Shown: positions 46,158 to 56,050, counted from the first letter of the stretch. The stretch is 64,000 nucleotides of DNA from Sphingopyxis sp. H053 (GCF_001468225.1 NZ_LNRU01000006.1:1-64000); one strand, 5' to 3'. The notes: generated by a model from the letters alone, not told the origin. Made by a program: numbers and translations.

Positions 46158-48744
46158 CGCTCGTCTCCTCTGCCAATATGCGGGCGAGCGCCGGGCGGCA
46201 CGATCCGCAGTTGGTTCCCGCGCCGATCGCGCCGCCGATTGCGGCGACGTCGGCGAGCTGCTGGTCGCGGATGGCCGAGGCGATCGTCTTCAATCCGATA
46301 TCGAAGCAGACGCAGATGATTGGACCGCGGTCGGCCTGGACCCCCGGCGCCCGACCGGCGAGCAGCGTCGGCGCGACGTCAGGGGCCGAAAGCTGCGCGA
46401 TCAGCCAGTCGCGAGGGGGAAGCTCGCCGCTTTCGGTCACGAAGAGCGCGCCGGCGAGACGCCCCCCAGTGACGACCGCGACGCGGCGTGTTCCGCGCGC
46501 GCTGTCCTGCGCTTCGATCCGTTCGCCGCGCGGGAGCAGCGCTTCGATGCGCTTGAGGTCGCCGTTGCCGGCGAGTTCCCAGAGCACCCCCGCCGGCACC
46601 GCGACGCGGGTCGCCCACAGGCAGGCGGGCCGTTCGTCGAGTTCGTTTGAGAGCAACAGGAAACCGCGCCATTTCGTCGCGACCGGCGCGATCGCGGCGG
46701 GGGTTCTTTTGAAGCCCGGTTGCCCCGACACGGGGTCGACGAGCGGGCGCGGGAGGAGCCCGGTGCGACCGCCGCTCGAGGTGCGGTCGGTCCAGTGGAT
46801 CGGGACGAACAGCTCGCCGCGCCGCTGGCCATCCGAAACGACGATGCGATACACGCTCTCGCCCTGCGGGGTTTCGACGCGCGCGAGCCCGCCGTCGGCA
46901 AGCCCGAGCCGCGCGGCGTCATCGGGATGCACCTCGACCAGCGGCTCCTCGCGATGACGCGCAAGCTTTGGCGCGAGGCCGGTGCGTGTCATCGTATGCC
47001 ACTGATCGCGATAGCGGCCGGTGTTGAGCGTCAACGGCCATTTCGCAAGCGGTTCGGGCAGGGGCTTTTGCGCCACCGGCACAAGCCGCGCGCGTCCGTC
47101 TGCGGTCGAAAAGCGGCCGTCGGCAAAGGTCTGATCGCCGCCCCAGCGAAATGGCATCATGTCGTCATAGGCGGCATTGCCGCCCTGCGCGGCGCCGGGG
47201 AGCGCGAAGAGGCGCGCGCCGTCATTGTCATAGGTCGACAGGCGACAATGCTCGCGCCAGATGTCGGCCGGACGGTCATAGCTGAAGGCGGTCTTCCAGC
47301 CCATCCGCCGCGCGACTTCCTTGATGATCCACCAATCGGGCATCGCTTCGCCGGGCAAAGGAAACAGCGCGCGCTGGCGGCTGATCGTGCGGTCGCTGTT
47401 GGTGACGGTGCCATCTTTCTCGCCCCACGCGGCGGCGGGAAGGCGGACATGCGCAAAGGCGCCGGTGTCGGTCTGTTCGATCACGTCGCTGACGACGACG
47501 AAGGGGCAGGCGGCGAGGGCTTCGCGCACGCGGTTCGCGTCGGGCATCGACACGGCGGGGTTGGTCGCCATCACCCACAACGCCTTGATGCGGCCCTCGC
47601 CGACCGCGCGGAACAGGTCGACGGCCTTCAGTCCGGGCTTCTCCGCCATCGCCGGCGCGGCCCAGAAGCGCTGGACGCGGTCGCGGTTTTCGGGCGCGAA
47701 ATCCATGTGCGCGGCAAGCGTCGAGGCGAGCCCGCCGACCTCGCGCCCGCCCATCGCATTCGGCTGGCCGGTGATCGAGAAGGGCGCGGCGCCGGGCTTG
47801 CCGATGCGTCCGGTCGCGAGATGGAGGTTGGTTATCGCGTTCACCTGGTCGGTGCCCGACGTCGACTGGTTGATCCCCTGGCTGAACATCGTCACCGTGC
47901 GCGGCGTTGCGGCGAACAGCTCATAGAAACGCCTGAGGTCGGCGACGGGCACGTCGCACGCGCGCGCCACCGACCACAGGTCATTCCCCTCTCCAAGCTC
48001 GTCCCAGAAATTTTCGGGCACCGCGACATGCGCGGCAAGATACCCTTCGTCGATCACGCTCGCCTCGCGGCAATATTGCAGCAGGCCGTTCATCAGCGCG
48101 ACATCGCTCCCCGGGCGAAGCGGAAGGTGCAGGTCGGCTTCCTCGGCGGTCTCGGTCCGGCGCGGGTCGATCACGACGAGCTTTGCGCCCGCTTCGCAGC
48201 GTGCGCGGATGCGCTGATAGACGATCGGGTGGCACCAGGCGGTGTTGCTGCCGACGAGGACGATCAGGTCGGCGGCGTCGAGATCGTTGTAGGTCGCCGG
48301 GACGATGTCCTCGCCGAACGCGCGGGTGTGGCCCGCGACCGCGCTCGACATGCAGAGCCGCGAATTGGTGTCGATGTTCGCGGTGCCGATGAAGCCCTTC
48401 ATCAGCTTGTTCGCGACATAATAATCCTCGGTGAGGAGTTGCCCCGAGACGTAAAAGGCGACGCTGTTCGGGCCGTGGCGCGCGATCGTTTCCTTGAACC
48501 GCTTCGCGACGAGGTCGAGCGCCTTGTCCCAGCTCGCGCGCTTCTTGCCGATCATGGGCGCGAGCAGACGACCTTCGAGCCCGACGGTTTCGCCAAGATG
48601 CGTGCCCTTCGAGCAAAGGCGCCCACGGTTGGCGGCGTGGTCGGGATCGCCTTCGATTGTTACCGTCCGCTCGCCCGTCACCGTCGCGCGGATGCCGCAG
48701 CCGACGCCGCAATAGGCGCAGGTGGTGCGGACCGCTTCGCTCAT
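46147..48744 (-). CDS. nasA: Assimilatory nitrate reductase catalytic subunit, copy 2
   Basis: 865 residues, the same length as copy 1, with the [4Fe-4S] ligands (CAYCGVGC ... RLCSKG), MopB body and the C-terminal BFD-like [2Fe-2S] domain (CVCFD ... NCGSC) all intact. Both copies should therefore be functional. Start chosen at the ATG overlapping the nirD stop (TGATG). The linker before the BFD domain (around PACLWATRVAVPAGVLWELAGNGDLKRIEALLPRGERIEAQ) holds more differences from copy 1 than the catalytic core. Confidence 0.95.
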   Translation of the reverse strand: MSEAVRTTCAYCGVGCGIRATVTGERTVTIEGDPDHAANRGRLCSKGTHLGETVGLEGRLLAPMIGKKRASWDKALDLVAKRFKETIARHGPNSVAFYVSGQLLTEDYYVANKLMKGFIGTANIDTNSRLCMSSAVAGHTRAFGEDIVPATYNDLDAADLIVLVGSNTAWCHPIVYQRIRARCEAGAKLVVIDPRRTETAEEADLHLPLRPGSDVALMNGLLQYCREASVIDEGYLAAHVAVPENFWDELGEGNDLWSVARACDVPVADLRRFYELFAATPRTVTMFSQGINQSTSGTDQVNAITNLHLATGRIGKPGAAPFSITGQPNAMGGREVGGLASTLAAHMDFAPENRDRVQRFWAAPAMAEKPGLKAVDLFRAVGEGRIKALWVMATNPAVSMPDANRVREALAACPFVVVSDVIEQTDTGAFAHVRLPAAAWGEKDGTVTNSDRTISRQRALFPLPGEAMPDWWIIKEVARRMGWKTAFSYDRPADIWREHCRLSTYDNDGARLFALPGAAQGGNAAYDDMMPFRWGGDQTFADGRFSTADGRARLVPVAQKPLPEPLAKWPLTLNTGRYRDQWHTMTRTGLAPKLARHREEPLVEVHPDDAARLGLADGGLARVETPQGESVYRIVVSDGQRRGELFVPIHWTDRTSSGGRTGLLPRPLVDPVSGQPGFKRTPAAIAPVATKWRGFLLLSNELDERPACLWATRVAVPAGVLWELAGNGDLKRIEALLPRGERIEAQDSARGTRRVAVVTGGRLAGALFVTESGELPPRDWLIAQLSAPDVAPTLLAGRAPGVQADRGPIICVCFDIGLKTIASAIRDQQLADVAAIGGAIGAGTNCGSCRPALARILAEETSDAA

Positions 48745-49085
48745 CAGGCCGCGGCCTTCAGGGTGCTGGCGCGGCAGATGAGCACCCGTCCTGCGTCGAT
48801 CTTGACCGGAACGGTTGGCGTGCAGCCCTTGTCTTCGCCCAGCGCCTCGCCGGTCGACAGGCTGATCCGCCAATTGTGGAGCGGGCAGGCGACCGCGCGC
48901 CCGTGGACGATGCCCTGGCTCAGCCGCCCATGCTTGTGCGGGCAGCGGTCGCGCAGCGCGAAGACCTTGCCTTCGGCGGTGCGGAAGACGGCGATATCAT
49001 CGCCGCCTTCGACCTGCACCGTGCGGCTGCCGCGCACGGGAATCTGGTCGACCCAGCCGATGTCGAGCCATTCTGCGGTCGTCAT
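48744..49085 (-). CDS. nirD: Nitrite reductase small subunit NirD, Rieske type, copy 2
   Basis: 113 residues (one shorter than copy 1 near the N-terminus: MTTAEWLD against MTTTADWLD). Rieske ligands CPHKH and CPLHNW are intact. It differs also at RDRCPHKH (LDRCPHKH in copy 1) and HGRAVACPLH (HGGAVACPLH). Start overlaps the nirB stop (ATGA). Confidence 0.93.
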   Translation of the reverse strand: MTTAEWLDIGWVDQIPVRGSRTVQVEGGDDIAVFRTAEGKVFALRDRCPHKHGRLSQGIVHGRAVACPLHNWRISLSTGEALGEDKGCTPTVPVKIDAGRVLICRASTLKAAA

Positions 49086-51559
49086 GCGAGTTCCTCCTGC
49101 GGGGTGAAGCGCGCCATCGGCGCATGATGTTCGCGTTCGGCACCCTCGGCGCGCTGTGCCCACGGGTCGTCCTGCGAAAAGCTCTGGGCATAAAGGAAGC
49201 GCGCGCGCAGTGCCTCGCGGCCCGCGGGGTCGTCGGCGATCCGCGCCTTCACATAATCGACCCCGACGCGTTCGATCCACGGCGCGGTACGTTCGAGGTA
49301 GCGCGCCTCCTCGCGGTAGAGCTGGATGAAGGCGGCGCAATAATCCATCGCCTCCTGCTCGGTCGCGACCTTGCAAAGCAGGTCGGTGGCACGGACATGG
49401 ATGCCGCCGTTGCCGCCGACGTGCAGCTCGTAACCGCTGTCGACGCAGACGATGCCGAAATCCTTGATCGTCGCCTCGGCGCAATTGCGCGGGCAGCCCG
49501 ACACCGCGATCTTGAACTTGTGCGGCATCCAGCTGCCCCAGCTCATCCGCTCGATCTTGACGCCGAGGCCGGTCGAATCCTGCGTGCCGAAGCGGCACCA
49601 TTCGGACCCGACGCACGTCTTCACCGTGCGGAGCGACTTGCCGTAAGCGTGGCCCGAGACCATGCCGGCGGCATTGAGGTCGGCCCAGACCGCGGGCAGA
49701 TCCTCCTTCTTGATTCCGAAGATGTCGAGCCGCTGGCCGCCGGTGACCTTGACCATCGGCGCATTGAACTTCTCGACGACATCGGCGATCGCGCGCAACT
49801 CGGTCGGGTTGGTGAGCCCGCCCCACATGCGCGGCACGACCGAATAGGTGCCGTCCTTCTGGATGTTGGCGTGCATCCGCTCGTTGACGAAGCGGCTCTG
49901 CTGGTCGTCGACATAGTCGCCGGGAAGCGCACAGAGCAGATAATAGTTGAGCGCCGGGCGGCACGACGAACAGCCGTCGGGGGTCGTCCAGTGCAGCTTC
50001 TGCATCACTTCGGGGATCGAGCGCATGGCCTGCGCGACGATCTCACGCCGGACGTCGTCATGGCCGAAGCTCGTGCATTTACACATAGTCTTGGGCCCCG
50101 CCTGGACATCGTCGCCGAGCGTCAGCGCGAGGAGATTCTCGACCAGGCCGGTGCAGCTGCCGCAGCTCGCCGACGCCTTGCAGGTGCCGCGGACCGCGTC
50201 GAGGCTGTGCGCCCCCTTGGCGATGCACGACACGACCTGGCCCTTGGTGACGCCGTTGCAGCCGCAGATCTCGGCATCATCCGAGAGCGCTGCAACGGCC
50301 GCCTTAGGGTCCGCCGCGCCCCCTCCTGAGGCGAAGGACTGGCCGAAGATCAGCAGGTCGCGAAGCTCGGAGACATCCTCCTGTTTCTTGAGCAGGTCGA
50401 AATACCAGCTACCGTCGGCGGTGTCGCCATAGAGCACCGCGCCGACGATCCGGTCGTCCCTGACAATCACGCGCTTGTAGACGCCGCGGCTTGCATCGCG
50501 CAGCACGATGTCCTCGCACCCGTCGCCGCCCGAAAAATCGCCCGCCGAAAAGACGTCGATGCCGGAGACCTTGAGCTTGGTCGAGGTGACCGAGCCGCGA
50601 TAGCCCGTCGGCTTTTCGACGAGCCCGTCGGCGAGGCTGCGGCACATGTCCCACAGCGGCGCGACGAGGCCGTAGACCTGCCCGTCATGCTCGACGCATT
50701 CGCCCACCGCGAGCACCGCGGGGTCGCTGGTGACCATATGGTCGTCAACCTGGATGCCGCGCCCGACCGCGAGTCCGGCGTCGCGGGCAAGCGCGACCGA
50801 GGGACGGATGCCGACTGCCATCACGACGAGGCTGGCGGGGATCAGCGTCCCGTCCTTGAGTTTCACCCCCTCGACCTTGGCGTCGCCGACGATTGCGGCG
50901 GTGTCGGCGCCGGTCAGGATCGTCTGGCCGCGGCCTTCCAATGCCTGCTTGAGCAGCCAGCCAGCCGCCTCGTCGAGCTGGCGTTCCATCAAGGTCGGCA
51001 TCAGGTGGATGACGGTGACCTTCATCCCGCGGAGCGAAAGCCCGTGCGCGGCTTCGAGCCCGAGCAGCCCGCCGCCGATGACGACCGCATCGCCGCCCGC
51101 ATCCGCGGCCGCGAGCATTGTGTCGACATCGTCCATGTCGCGAAACGCGATCACCCCGGGCAGGTCCTTGCCCGGCACCGGGATGATGAAGGGATCGGAG
51201 CCGGTCGCGATCAGCAGCCGGTCATAGCTTTCGGTCGAGCCGCCGCGCGTCGTTACCGTCTTCGCGGCGCGGTCGATCTGCGCGACCGGATCGCCAGCGA
51301 CCAGCGCAATGCCGTTCGCCGCATACCATTCGGCGTCGTTGATGACGATGTCGTCGAAGCTCTTCTCGCCCGCGAGCACGGGGGACAGCATGATGCGGTT
51401 GTAGTTGACGCGCGGCTCGGCGCCGAAGATCGTCACGCGGTAGCGCGCCGGATCGCGCGCGAGCAATTCCTCGACCGCGCGGCATCCGGCCATGCCGTTG
51501 CCGATGACGACCAGATGGTCGCGCGTGTCGGCGTCGGTCTTGATGGGGCGGTGTTCCAT
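49082..51559 (-). CDS. nirB: Nitrite reductase [NAD(P)H] large subunit, copy 2
   Basis: 825 residues, exactly the length of copy 1. FAD and NAD motifs, two BFD-like cluster domains and the siroheme ligands CVGSEWC and CPRNC are all present. I chose the ATG at 51559 (MEHRPIK) because it matches copy 1 and shares a base with the porin stop; upstream in-frame sequence is porin in another frame. Confidence 0.96.
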   Translation of the reverse strand: MEHRPIKTDADTRDHLVVIGNGMAGCRAVEELLARDPARYRVTIFGAEPRVNYNRIMLSPVLAGEKSFDDIVINDAEWYAANGIALVAGDPVAQIDRAAKTVTTRGGSTESYDRLLIATGSDPFIIPVPGKDLPGVIAFRDMDDVDTMLAAADAGGDAVVIGGGLLGLEAAHGLSLRGMKVTVIHLMPTLMERQLDEAAGWLLKQALEGRGQTILTGADTAAIVGDAKVEGVKLKDGTLIPASLVVMAVGIRPSVALARDAGLAVGRGIQVDDHMVTSDPAVLAVGECVEHDGQVYGLVAPLWDMCRSLADGLVEKPTGYRGSVTSTKLKVSGIDVFSAGDFSGGDGCEDIVLRDASRGVYKRVIVRDDRIVGAVLYGDTADGSWYFDLLKKQEDVSELRDLLIFGQSFASGGGAADPKAAVAALSDDAEICGCNGVTKGQVVSCIAKGAHSLDAVRGTCKASASCGSCTGLVENLLALTLGDDVQAGPKTMCKCTSFGHDDVRREIVAQAMRSIPEVMQKLHWTTPDGCSSCRPALNYYLLCALPGDYVDDQQSRFVNERMHANIQKDGTYSVVPRMWGGLTNPTELRAIADVVEKFNAPMVKVTGGQRLDIFGIKKEDLPAVWADLNAAGMVSGHAYGKSLRTVKTCVGSEWCRFGTQDSTGLGVKIERMSWGSWMPHKFKIAVSGCPRNCAEATIKDFGIVCVDSGYELHVGGNGGIHVRATDLLCKVATEQEAMDYCAAFIQLYREEARYLERTAPWIERVGVDYVKARIADDPAGREALRARFLYAQSFSQDDPWAQRAEGAEREHHAPMARFTPQEELA

Positions 51560-52761
51560 TAAATCGTCCAGTCCAGTTGCAGCCAGAATTTGTCGGTATC
51601 GGTGGCGAAAGTGTTGGCGTCGTAACGAGCGTAGCGCGCCGCGGCGGTGACCTTGCCGAGCTTCGCGCTCGCGAGCAGGTTGATCTCGTCGCCATAGGAG
51701 CGGCTCGCGCGGTCGCTTCGATAGTCGTGGTACGCGGCTTGCAGCGTGACGGCCTTGAGCGGACCGACCGCCTTCCAGCTCCACCCTGCGTTCGCATAAA
51801 GGTCGCGCACCCCGTCAGGCGGGGTGGTGAGGAATCTGTCGGCCCAGCCCTGGAATTTGAAACCCGTCGCGAGCGGAGTCTGGAAGCTGGTAAGTGCCGT
51901 GCCGTCGTCGGCGCCGAGTATTTCATACCCGACGCCGACCCGGGGGCCTCCAAGATCGACCGCGACGTCGGCGAGATAATAGACCGCCGCATAATTGTTG
52001 GGATTGTGGTGCCAGTCCGACTGGCGTGCGTAGCTGAGCTGATATGCGAGCTTCGCCTTGCCGAGCGGCTGGGTTCCGTCGAGGCGCACGCCATAGCTCT
52101 GGCTCGACAGGCGAAAACCCTGCATTGCCGCCTCGTCCTGATCGATGAGATAGGCAAAGGTCGAGAGTTTGCCGATCGGGGTCTGGGTGCTGAGGTTGCC
52201 GAAGACATTGTCGCCCGACACCGCCTGTTGCCGCGGCCCGGTGCCGTCGATGCCCCAGACCGTCCGCACGCTCCACGCATAGGCGAGGTCGGCCTTCACG
52301 CCCTTTAGCGGCGTGATCTCGGCCCGCACCGCGTCGAAGCTCTGGCCGTTCTGGCGAAAGCCGACGCTGCCGACGAAACGCTCGTCGTCGAAGCCGAGCC
52401 GCTGGCGCCCCGCGGTGAGCGCGAAGACGGGCGACGCATAGCGGATTTGCGCGCGGGCGAGGGCTATATTGTCGGGATCGGCGATCAGCGGGTGCGTCGC
52501 GGCGCCGTGGAGACCGTCGAAATAGTCGTCGACGATCGCGAGGTTGCCTTGTCCCTCGACCAGCGCCGACCAGCCGCCCGCCTTGGCCTCGACCCCGGCG
52601 CGGAGGCGCAGCGTCAGGGCCTCGGCATTGGCGGGCAGGCTGTCCTGATCGACCTGCTCATAGCGCAGGCGCGCTTCGCCTATCGGCTTCAGGACGATAT
52701 CCTGTGCCTGCGCGACCCCGGCGGGCGCGAGCGCGGCCAGGAAGATGAGGGTGCGGGTCAT
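51559..52761 (-). CDS. Outer-membrane channel, alginate-export (AlgE-like) family, copy 2
   Basis: 400 residues, the same length as copy 1, with signal peptide MTRTLIFLAALAPAGVAQAQ and a beta-barrel body ending DKFWLQLDWTI. Differences from copy 1 fall mostly in what should be external loops (for example AGWSWKAVG against WGWGWKAVG, and GADDGTALT against GASNGTALT). It sits between narK and nirB. Confidence 0.85.
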   Translation of the reverse strand: MTRTLIFLAALAPAGVAQAQDIVLKPIGEARLRYEQVDQDSLPANAEALTLRLRAGVEAKAGGWSALVEGQGNLAIVDDYFDGLHGAATHPLIADPDNIALARAQIRYASPVFALTAGRQRLGFDDERFVGSVGFRQNGQSFDAVRAEITPLKGVKADLAYAWSVRTVWGIDGTGPRQQAVSGDNVFGNLSTQTPIGKLSTFAYLIDQDEAAMQGFRLSSQSYGVRLDGTQPLGKAKLAYQLSYARQSDWHHNPNNYAAVYYLADVAVDLGGPRVGVGYEILGADDGTALTSFQTPLATGFKFQGWADRFLTTPPDGVRDLYANAGWSWKAVGPLKAVTLQAAYHDYRSDRASRSYGDEINLLASAKLGKVTAAARYARYDANTFATDTDKFWLQLDWTI

Positions 52762-52764
52762 CGA

Positions 52765-54000
52765 TCAGATCCGCACGCCTTCGGCCGCGCCCCACGTCCG
52801 GCGCCACTGGCCCTTGACGAAGAGCAGCGCGACCAGCGCGACCACCGCGAGTCCGGCGAAGATATAGAAACCGGGGGCGAAGGTGCCCGCCCATTGCTTG
52901 GCGAAGCCGAGCGAGGAGGCGAGGTAGAAACCGCCGACCCCGCCCGCCATGCCGACAAGCCCGGTCATTACGCCGATTTCGGCCGAAAAGCGCTGCGGCA
53001 CGAGCTGGAAGACCGAGCCATTCCCGGTGCCGAGCGCGAGCATCGCGATCACGAACAGGCCGAGCGCGGCTGGCAGCGTGTCGGCCTGCGGCACCCCGGC
53101 AATCGCCAGCGCCGCGACGACGAACACCATCATCAGCGCCTTGACCCCGCCGATCCGGTCGGCGAGCGCGCCGCCCATCGGCCGCACGAGCGAGCCGGCA
53201 AAGACGCAGCCCGCGGTGCAATAACCCGCCATCACCGGAGTCAGGTGGAACTGGTCGGTGAAATAGATCGGCAAGGACGCCGCGAGCCCGACGAAGCCGC
53301 CGAACGTGACCGCGTAAAAGGCCATCAGCCACCAGGCGTCGGCGGTCTTGAGCGGTTCGAAATAATCGATCAGCTTCTTGGGTGCGGGCGCGTTCGGCGC
53401 GTCCTTCGCCATCGCGAGGTAGACGAAGAAGACGATGGTCAGCGGGATGCACGCAAGGCCGAGCACGGCGTTCCAGCCGAACAGCTTAGCGAGCCCGGGT
53501 GCGAAAAGCGCCGCAAGCACAACGCCCGAATTGCCCATGCCGGCGAGGCCCATCGCTTTGCCCTGATGCTCGGGCGGATACCAGCGGCTGGCGAGGGGCA
53601 ATGCGATGGCGAAACTCGCGCCCGCGAAGCCGAGGACGATGCCCAGCGCGAGCGTGCCGGCAAAACTTGAAACCCCCATCGCCCATGCGGAGAACAGCCC
53701 GGCGATGACGATGAGCTGGCTGATCGCGCCCGACCGCTTCGGCCCGATGCGGTCGACGAGCAGGCCGTTGACGACGCGGAGCAACGCGCCCGCCAGTGTC
53801 GGCACCGCGACCATCAGCCCTTTTTGCGCCGGGGTGAGCCCGAGGTCTTCGGAAATCGCGGGGGCGAGCGGCCCGAGGATGACCCACACCATGAAGGCGA
53901 GGTCGAAATAGAGAAAGGCCGCGACCAGTGTCGGCCAGTGGCCGCTGGCCCAGAAGTTCGATTTTGCCCCGGCGCCGGCGCCGCTTGTCATGTCCGTCAT
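52765..54000 (-). CDS. narK: NarK-type nitrate/nitrite MFS transporter, copy 2
   Basis: 411 residues with the same nitrate-porter signatures as copy 1 (GFAGASFAIALPLASRWYP, GVMTGLVGMAGGVGGF). The first ATG after the leader terminator (54000, MTDMTSGAGAG) is used; a second at 53991 is possible. The N-terminal tail before the first TM differs from copy 1, and an in-frame ATG at 54063 is rejected because it reads through the terminator. Confidence 0.93.
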   Translation of the reverse strand: MTDMTSGAGAGAKSNFWASGHWPTLVAAFLYFDLAFMVWVILGPLAPAISEDLGLTPAQKGLMVAVPTLAGALLRVVNGLLVDRIGPKRSGAISQLIVIAGLFSAWAMGVSSFAGTLALGIVLGFAGASFAIALPLASRWYPPEHQGKAMGLAGMGNSGVVLAALFAPGLAKLFGWNAVLGLACIPLTIVFFVYLAMAKDAPNAPAPKKLIDYFEPLKTADAWWLMAFYAVTFGGFVGLAASLPIYFTDQFHLTPVMAGYCTAGCVFAGSLVRPMGGALADRIGGVKALMMVFVVAALAIAGVPQADTLPAALGLFVIAMLALGTGNGSVFQLVPQRFSAEIGVMTGLVGMAGGVGGFYLASSLGFAKQWAGTFAPGFYIFAGLAVVALVALLFVKGQWRRTWGAAEGVRI

Positions 54001-54027
54001 CGTCCGTCCCCTTGTGCGACGGGCAAT

Positions 54028-54050
54028 AAAAAAGCCGCCAGGACGGCGGC
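54028..54050 (-). terminator. Leader terminator upstream of narK, copy 2
   Basis: Minus strand GCCGCC pairs with GGCGGC around GTCCT, followed by six T residues: the same element as at 11152-11176, with one outer A-T pair of the stem changed. It blocks entry into the cluster 2 structural operon unless antitermination occurs. Confidence 0.85.
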
Positions 54051-54124
54051 CACGCGGGCGCATCCTGACGGCTTCATTGCCTGTTGGAGTGCAGGGAAAA
54101 GGCTCCCTGCCTGCCGCGCGGACC

Positions 54125-54178
54125 GGCCCCGTCGTTGGAGCCGTAGCCGCTTTATCCTGCCCCGGCAGCGTCGCCGAG
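54125..54178 (-). promoter_or_regulatory. Two-hexaloop ANTAR antitermination leader, copy 2
   Basis: Minus strand P1 (54178-54161) is CTCGGC-GACGCT-GCCGGG and P2 (54142-54125) is GGCTCC-AACGAC-GGGGCC. Stems are identical to copy 1. P2 keeps A1 and G4 in its loop, but P1 has G at loop position 1 where A is expected. The spacing between hairpins equals copy 1 (18 nt). If A1 is required, this leader should respond more weakly to NasT. Confidence 0.75.
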
Positions 54179-54215
54179 TGCGTTTAAACTGCCTGATTCG
54201 CAGATGGCGCGCAAC

Positions 54216-54242
54216 CGGTTATTTCGCAGGTGCAGCATAAAT
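54216..54242 (-). promoter_or_regulatory. Conserved block upstream of nitrate leader 2, probable promoter/activator site
   Basis: The same 27-base block as at 11341-11367, 18 bp after the nasS stop, unchanged, while flanking bases have diverged. Supports a shared regulator or promoter for both structural operons. Confidence 0.4.
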
Positions 54243-54260
54243 TCGAATGCAGAAATAAAG

Positions 54261-55472
54261 CTAATTAGAATCAGCAAGATAGCCTTGAATGTCGTCGGGA
54301 TCGAAGGCGCGCCCGTCGAAAAAGCGGTCGCTGCCGAGCACAAGGCGGCCCTGTGTCGATCCGGCGCCGAGGGGCTCGCCGATCCCGCCTTCGAGCTTTG
54401 AACTGGCGCCGGGAAGGGGCGCGCCCGACCCCGCCAGTGCGGCGCGATAAACGTCCGGACGGAACACCGCGGCGGCTGTCGTGGCATCGGCGGCCGAATA
54501 GTCGGCCCGGTCCCACCGAAGCATCTGCGAATAAAGCCATGCGGCCTGGCTGCGCCATGGGAAATTCGCGGCTTCGCGATACTGGAACATGAAGTCGGGA
54601 TAGTGGATCGGCTCGCCGCCGGGGACGAGGCGGATGCGGTCGGTGATCGCGCGCAGCACCGCATCGCGCGAGGCGCCCAGATATTCGGCCCGCGCCAATA
54701 AGTCGGCGCTTTCTTCGGCGGTGCCGGGTGCGACGAAATGCGCGGCGGCGGCGTGGAGCGCGCGCAGCAGCGCCTCGACGGCATCGCGCCGCTCGTCGAT
54801 GACGGCCTCGCGCATCGCGAGAACCTTTTCGACGCCGCGGCGCCAGATTTGCGCGGTGGCGAGCGCGATATGTCCGACGCCGCGCTCGACCGCGATCGAG
54901 TTCCACGGCTCGCCGACGCATATGCCGTCGACCTCGCCCGCGGCGAGTGCATCGGCGGCGAAGGGCGGGCTGGTCACGACGATTTCGACGTCGGCGTCGG
55001 GGCGGATGCCCACCCCGGCGAGCCAGTAGCGCAGCATGTAATTATGGCTGGAGTAGCGGTGCACCACGCCAAAGCGTAGCGGTTTGCCCGCCACCTTCCG
55101 CGCGGCGGCGACGCGTTCGAGCGCTACGCCGATCGCCGCGGGGTCGCCGAGTGTATCGCCGAGCCCGACATCTTTCGCGAGCCGGGTCGAAAAGGTCACG
55201 GCATTGCCGTTGAGACCGAGCACGAAGGGCACCGCCATCGGCACCGCCGGCCGGTCGCGACCGAGCGCGGTCGCGATCGCGAGCGGCGCGATCATGTGCG
55301 CCGCGTCGGTGTGGCCATAGAGCAGCCGGTCGCGCACCGTCGCCCATGTCATGTCGCGGACCAGTTCGATGCTGATCCCTTCGCGCGCCGCAAAGCCCAG
55401 CTCATGCGCGAGGATCGGCAGCGCGGCATCGACCAGCGGCAGGAATCCGATGCGGAATGTTTCGGCGCTCAT
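54261..55472 (-). CDS. nasS: NasS-like nitrate/nitrite sensor, copy 2
   Basis: 403 residues, no signal peptide, NrtA/CmpA fold motifs as in copy 1 (FLPLVDAALPILAHELG, DMTWATVRDRLLYGHTDAAHMIAPLA, GEVDGICVGEPWN). The start overlaps the nasT stop (ATGA). The C-terminal third, including the segment RADYSAADATTAAAVFRPDVY, differs most from copy 1. Confidence 0.88.
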   Translation of the reverse strand: MSAETFRIGFLPLVDAALPILAHELGFAAREGISIELVRDMTWATVRDRLLYGHTDAAHMIAPLAIATALGRDRPAVPMAVPFVLGLNGNAVTFSTRLAKDVGLGDTLGDPAAIGVALERVAAARKVAGKPLRFGVVHRYSSHNYMLRYWLAGVGIRPDADVEIVVTSPPFAADALAAGEVDGICVGEPWNSIAVERGVGHIALATAQIWRRGVEKVLAMREAVIDERRDAVEALLRALHAAAAHFVAPGTAEESADLLARAEYLGASRDAVLRAITDRIRLVPGGEPIHYPDFMFQYREAANFPWRSQAAWLYSQMLRWDRADYSAADATTAAAVFRPDVYRAALAGSGAPLPGASSKLEGGIGEPLGAGSTQGRLVLGSDRFFDGRAFDPDDIQGYLADSN

Positions 55473-56050
55473 TCCATGTCTCCCAGGAGCGCGTCGCTTG
55501 TGACGATCGCCTCGGCGATCTCGGCGATCCGGCGGTTGGTGCGCATCGCCTGGCCGCGCAGCAGCGCGTAGGCGGCGGGCTCGTCGATTGCGCGGCGTTT
55601 CATCAGTATGGCCTTGGCGCGATCAATCACCGTGCGTTCGGCCAAGGCATTTTTGGCTTCGTCGAGCTCGCGCTGGAGCCGCGAAAAGGCTTGAAAACGG
55701 CGCACCGCAAGGTCGATGACGGGTTTGATCCGCTGCTTCGACAGGCCGTCGACGACATAGGCCGACACCCCCGCGTCGATCGCGGCGCCGGTCGCCTCGG
55801 TATCGCTCTGGTCGACAAACATCGCGATCGGCCGGGCGAGCGCGCGCGACATGGCAAAGAAATCCTCGAGCAGATCGCGGCTGGGATTTTCCAGATTGAC
55901 CAATATGACTTCGGGCTTCGCCGCTTCGATTTGCGCGACCAGCGCGCCCGCCGGATCGATCAGCACCAGATCGTCGAGCCCCGCCTCGCGCAAACCATCG
56001 GAGATGATCGCCGCGCGCGTCGTGCTGGTGTCGATGATCGCGATCCGCAT
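55469..56050 (-). CDS. nasT: NasT, ANTAR-domain antitermination regulator, copy 2
   Basis: 193 residues, with 11 differences from copy 1 by hand count, of which about five lie in the ANTAR domain (e.g. ERTVIDRAK, RRAIDEPA, RIAEIAEAIVTSDALL). The receiver strand again reads NLENPSRD, so phosphorylation is unlikely. The two NasT proteins are similar enough that either could act on both leaders. Confidence 0.93.
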   Translation of the reverse strand: MRIAIIDTSTTRAAIISDGLREAGLDDLVLIDPAGALVAQIEAAKPEVILVNLENPSRDLLEDFFAMSRALARPIAMFVDQSDTEATGAAIDAGVSAYVVDGLSKQRIKPVIDLAVRRFQAFSRLQRELDEAKNALAERTVIDRAKAILMKRRAIDEPAAYALLRGQAMRTNRRIAEIAEAIVTSDALLGDME

